A stretch of DNA of 64,000 nt from Paraburkholderia caledonica NBRC 102488 (GTDB taxonomy: Bacteria; Pseudomonadota; Gammaproteobacteria; Burkholderiales; Burkholderiaceae), in the NCBI RefSeq assembly GCF_000685095.1, contig NZ_BAYE01000001.1, positions 62,001 to 126,000 of the forward strand, in the 5' to 3' direction. This document shows positions 63,187 to 64,000 of this stretch, piece after piece. The notes under the pieces are model-generated. The model was not told the origin of the DNA. It did no database searches and saw only the letters and a program-made list of their open reading frames with translations. The first letter of the stretch is position 1. Every line of letters starts with the position of its first letter. Both the position numbers and the translations under genes were made by a program.

Positions 63187-63207
63187 TCGTTACCCTCACG
63201 ATAACGA
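63187..63207. promoter_or_regulatory. Inverted repeat, possible LysR-type operator upstream of madL
   Basis: TCGTTA (63187-63192) and TAACGA (63202-63207) are perfect arms around nine bases, and the element contains a T-N11-A core as in LysR sites. It lies about 20 bases before the -35 candidate. Confidence 0.45.
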
Positions 63208-63224
63208 ACGCCTGGCAAACGTCA

Positions 63225-63254
63225 TTGAACGGTTGTCTCGCGCTCCCATAGACT
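63225..63254 (+). promoter_or_regulatory. Candidate promoter of madLM
   Basis: TTGAAC (63225-63230), 18-base spacer, TAGACT (63249-63254), about 107 bases before the madL start. Confidence 0.4.
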
Positions 63255-63360
63255 CGCGCCATATCAAAAGAATTAGCAACTGCCTGGCATGAGGTCAGAG
63301 CAAGCACATGGCGAGCTCGAGCCGACACCATTTGCATGAGACACGGGACAGGAGACACGA

Positions 63361-63756
63361 ATGATCATTTATGGAACTGCGCTGCTTGCTTTCTGCCACC
63401 TCGCCGGTCTGTTTCTCGGCGACCTGCTCGGGGTCGCCATCGGCGTGAAGACGAACGTTGGCGGGGTCGGCATCGCGATGCTGCTGCTCATCTTCCTGCG
63501 GCTCTACCTGCACGGCAAGGGTCTGCTGCCCAAGGAAACGGAAGCAGGCGTGGGCTTCTGGGGCGCAATGTACATCCCCGTCGTGGTCGCGATGGCGGCC
63601 AACCAGAACGTCGTCGCCGCGCTCAAAGGCGGGCCCGTCGCGCTGCTCTCGGCATTGGGCGCCGCAGCCTTGTGCGCCGTCTGTATCGCCGTGCTCTCAC
63701 GCACCGGTCGCGACAGCACGTCGTTCATCGGCAGCCCGCAACCCGAAGAAATCTGA
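63361..63756 (+). CDS. madL: Malonate transporter subunit MadL
   Basis: A 131-residue membrane protein with four hydrophobic helices (IIYGTALLAFCHLAGLFLG; IAMLLLIFLRLYL; AMYIPVVVAMAANQNV; ALLSALGAAALCAVCIAVL). It matches MadL, the small subunit of the sodium-dependent malonate importer. It needs MadM, encoded 14 bases downstream. A GGAGACACG site precedes the ATG. The malonate decarboxylase genes, if present, would lie beyond the window edge. Confidence 0.87.
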   Translation: MIIYGTALLAFCHLAGLFLGDLLGVAIGVKTNVGGVGIAMLLLIFLRLYLHGKGLLPKETEAGVGFWGAMYIPVVVAMAANQNVVAALKGGPVALLSALGAAALCAVCIAVLSRTGRDSTSFIGSPQPEEI

Positions 63757-63770
63757 AGCAGGAGCCAGCC

Positions 63771-64000
63771 ATGATCCAGATGCTCGACAAAGTACTGATA
63801 CACAACGGCCTCGTCACGGCGTTCGCGCTGGTTGGGCTCATCATGTGGGTGTCGTCGGTGATTTCGCGCAAGCTCACGTTTGGGCGCGTGCACGGCTCGG
63901 CGATCGCTATCGTGATCGGGCTCGTGCTCGCTTACTTCGGCGGAGTTTTCACCGCTGGCCAGAAAGGTCTGGCGGACCTGCCGCTCTTCGCCGGCGTCGG
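63771..64000 (+). CDS. madM: Malonate transporter subunit MadM (partial)
   Basis: The first 76 residues of MadM, cut by the window end. The start (MIQMLDKVLIHNGLVTAFALVG) and helices (FALVGLIMWVSSVIS; SAIAIVIGLVLAYFGGVF) match the large subunit of the malonate carrier. An AGGAGCCAGCC site precedes the ATG. Co-transcribed with madL. Confidence 0.87.
   Translation, partial: MIQMLDKVLIHNGLVTAFALVGLIMWVSSVISRKLTFGRVHGSAIAIVIGLVLAYFGGVFTAGQKGLADLPLFAGV

Larger units (their letters stand above)
63044..63360. other. Intergenic region upstream of the malonate transporter genes
   Basis: The 317 bases have no convincing gene. They hold an inverted repeat (63187-63207) and a promoter candidate (63225-63254). 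Confidence 0.55.

Noticed and set aside
1..64000. CRISPR arrays, insertion sequences or prophage genes
   Set aside because: No regularly spaced repeats, transposase motifs, integrase or phage structural genes were seen.

Overview
The window is GC-rich chromosomal DNA from a beta-proteobacterium. Codon use, the rnr-rlmB-rpiA gene order, the polysaccharide operon, PqiABC and MadLM all fit Burkholderiaceae in the broad sense, most likely Paraburkholderia or Caballeronia; this is inferred from gene content alone. No insertion sequence, prophage, integrase or CRISPR array is visible.

Region 1 (212-6486) is a compact five-gene operon with overlapping ends: carrier protein, acyl-CoA-dehydrogenase-like flavoprotein, amino acid:[carrier protein] ligase of the truncated seryl-tRNA-synthetase type, a DUF1839 protein and a family-2 glycoside hydrolase. 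It looks like a small pathway that charges an amino acid onto a carrier protein and then modifies it. Region 2 (6907-17553) is an exopolysaccharide locus: a possible sigma-54 promoter, a Crp/Fnr regulator, WcaJ-type priming transferase, a GT2, Wza-type export lipoprotein and Wzc-type tyrosine kinase, then a HigA-like antitoxin beside a decayed higB and two GT4 enzymes. Region 3 (17617-22555) is housekeeping: rpiA, rlmB, rnr and two tRNA-Leu(CAG) genes, each with its own promoter and terminator.

Region 4 (22654-33579) is a catabolic-looking cluster between two TetR genes. It holds a pyrogallol-transhydroxylase-like molybdenum enzyme with an extra SCP2-like N-terminus, its iron-sulfur subunit, an OmpW porin, an acyl-CoA ligase, a fumarylacetoacetase-family hydrolase and an extradiol dioxygenase. 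Region 5 (33706-47132) is an RND efflux operon followed in the same direction by pqiABC, with a divergent TetR gene (paralogue of the one at 32824, sharing a conserved promoter) and a large MscS-type channel.

Region 6 (47220-57360) is accessory: a quinone oxidoreductase, GH15 enzyme, CHAD protein, a trypsin-like protease fused to an S1/P1-nuclease-like domain, a basic ribbon-helix-helix-like protein with a palindromic operator, and a GAF hybrid histidine kinase. Region 7 (57627-64000) has an overlapping trio (acyl-CoA dehydrogenase-like, NodS-like methyltransferase, GT2), a frameshifted SDR with a cupin gene, an SDR/LysR divergent pair, and the start of a malonate uptake operon (madL, partial madM).

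The strongest candidates for undescribed biology are the protease-nuclease fusion (52250-54478), the amino acid:carrier-protein operon (212-6486), and the SCP2-fused transhydroxylase-like enzyme whose partner has lost iron-sulfur ligands (23525-27380).
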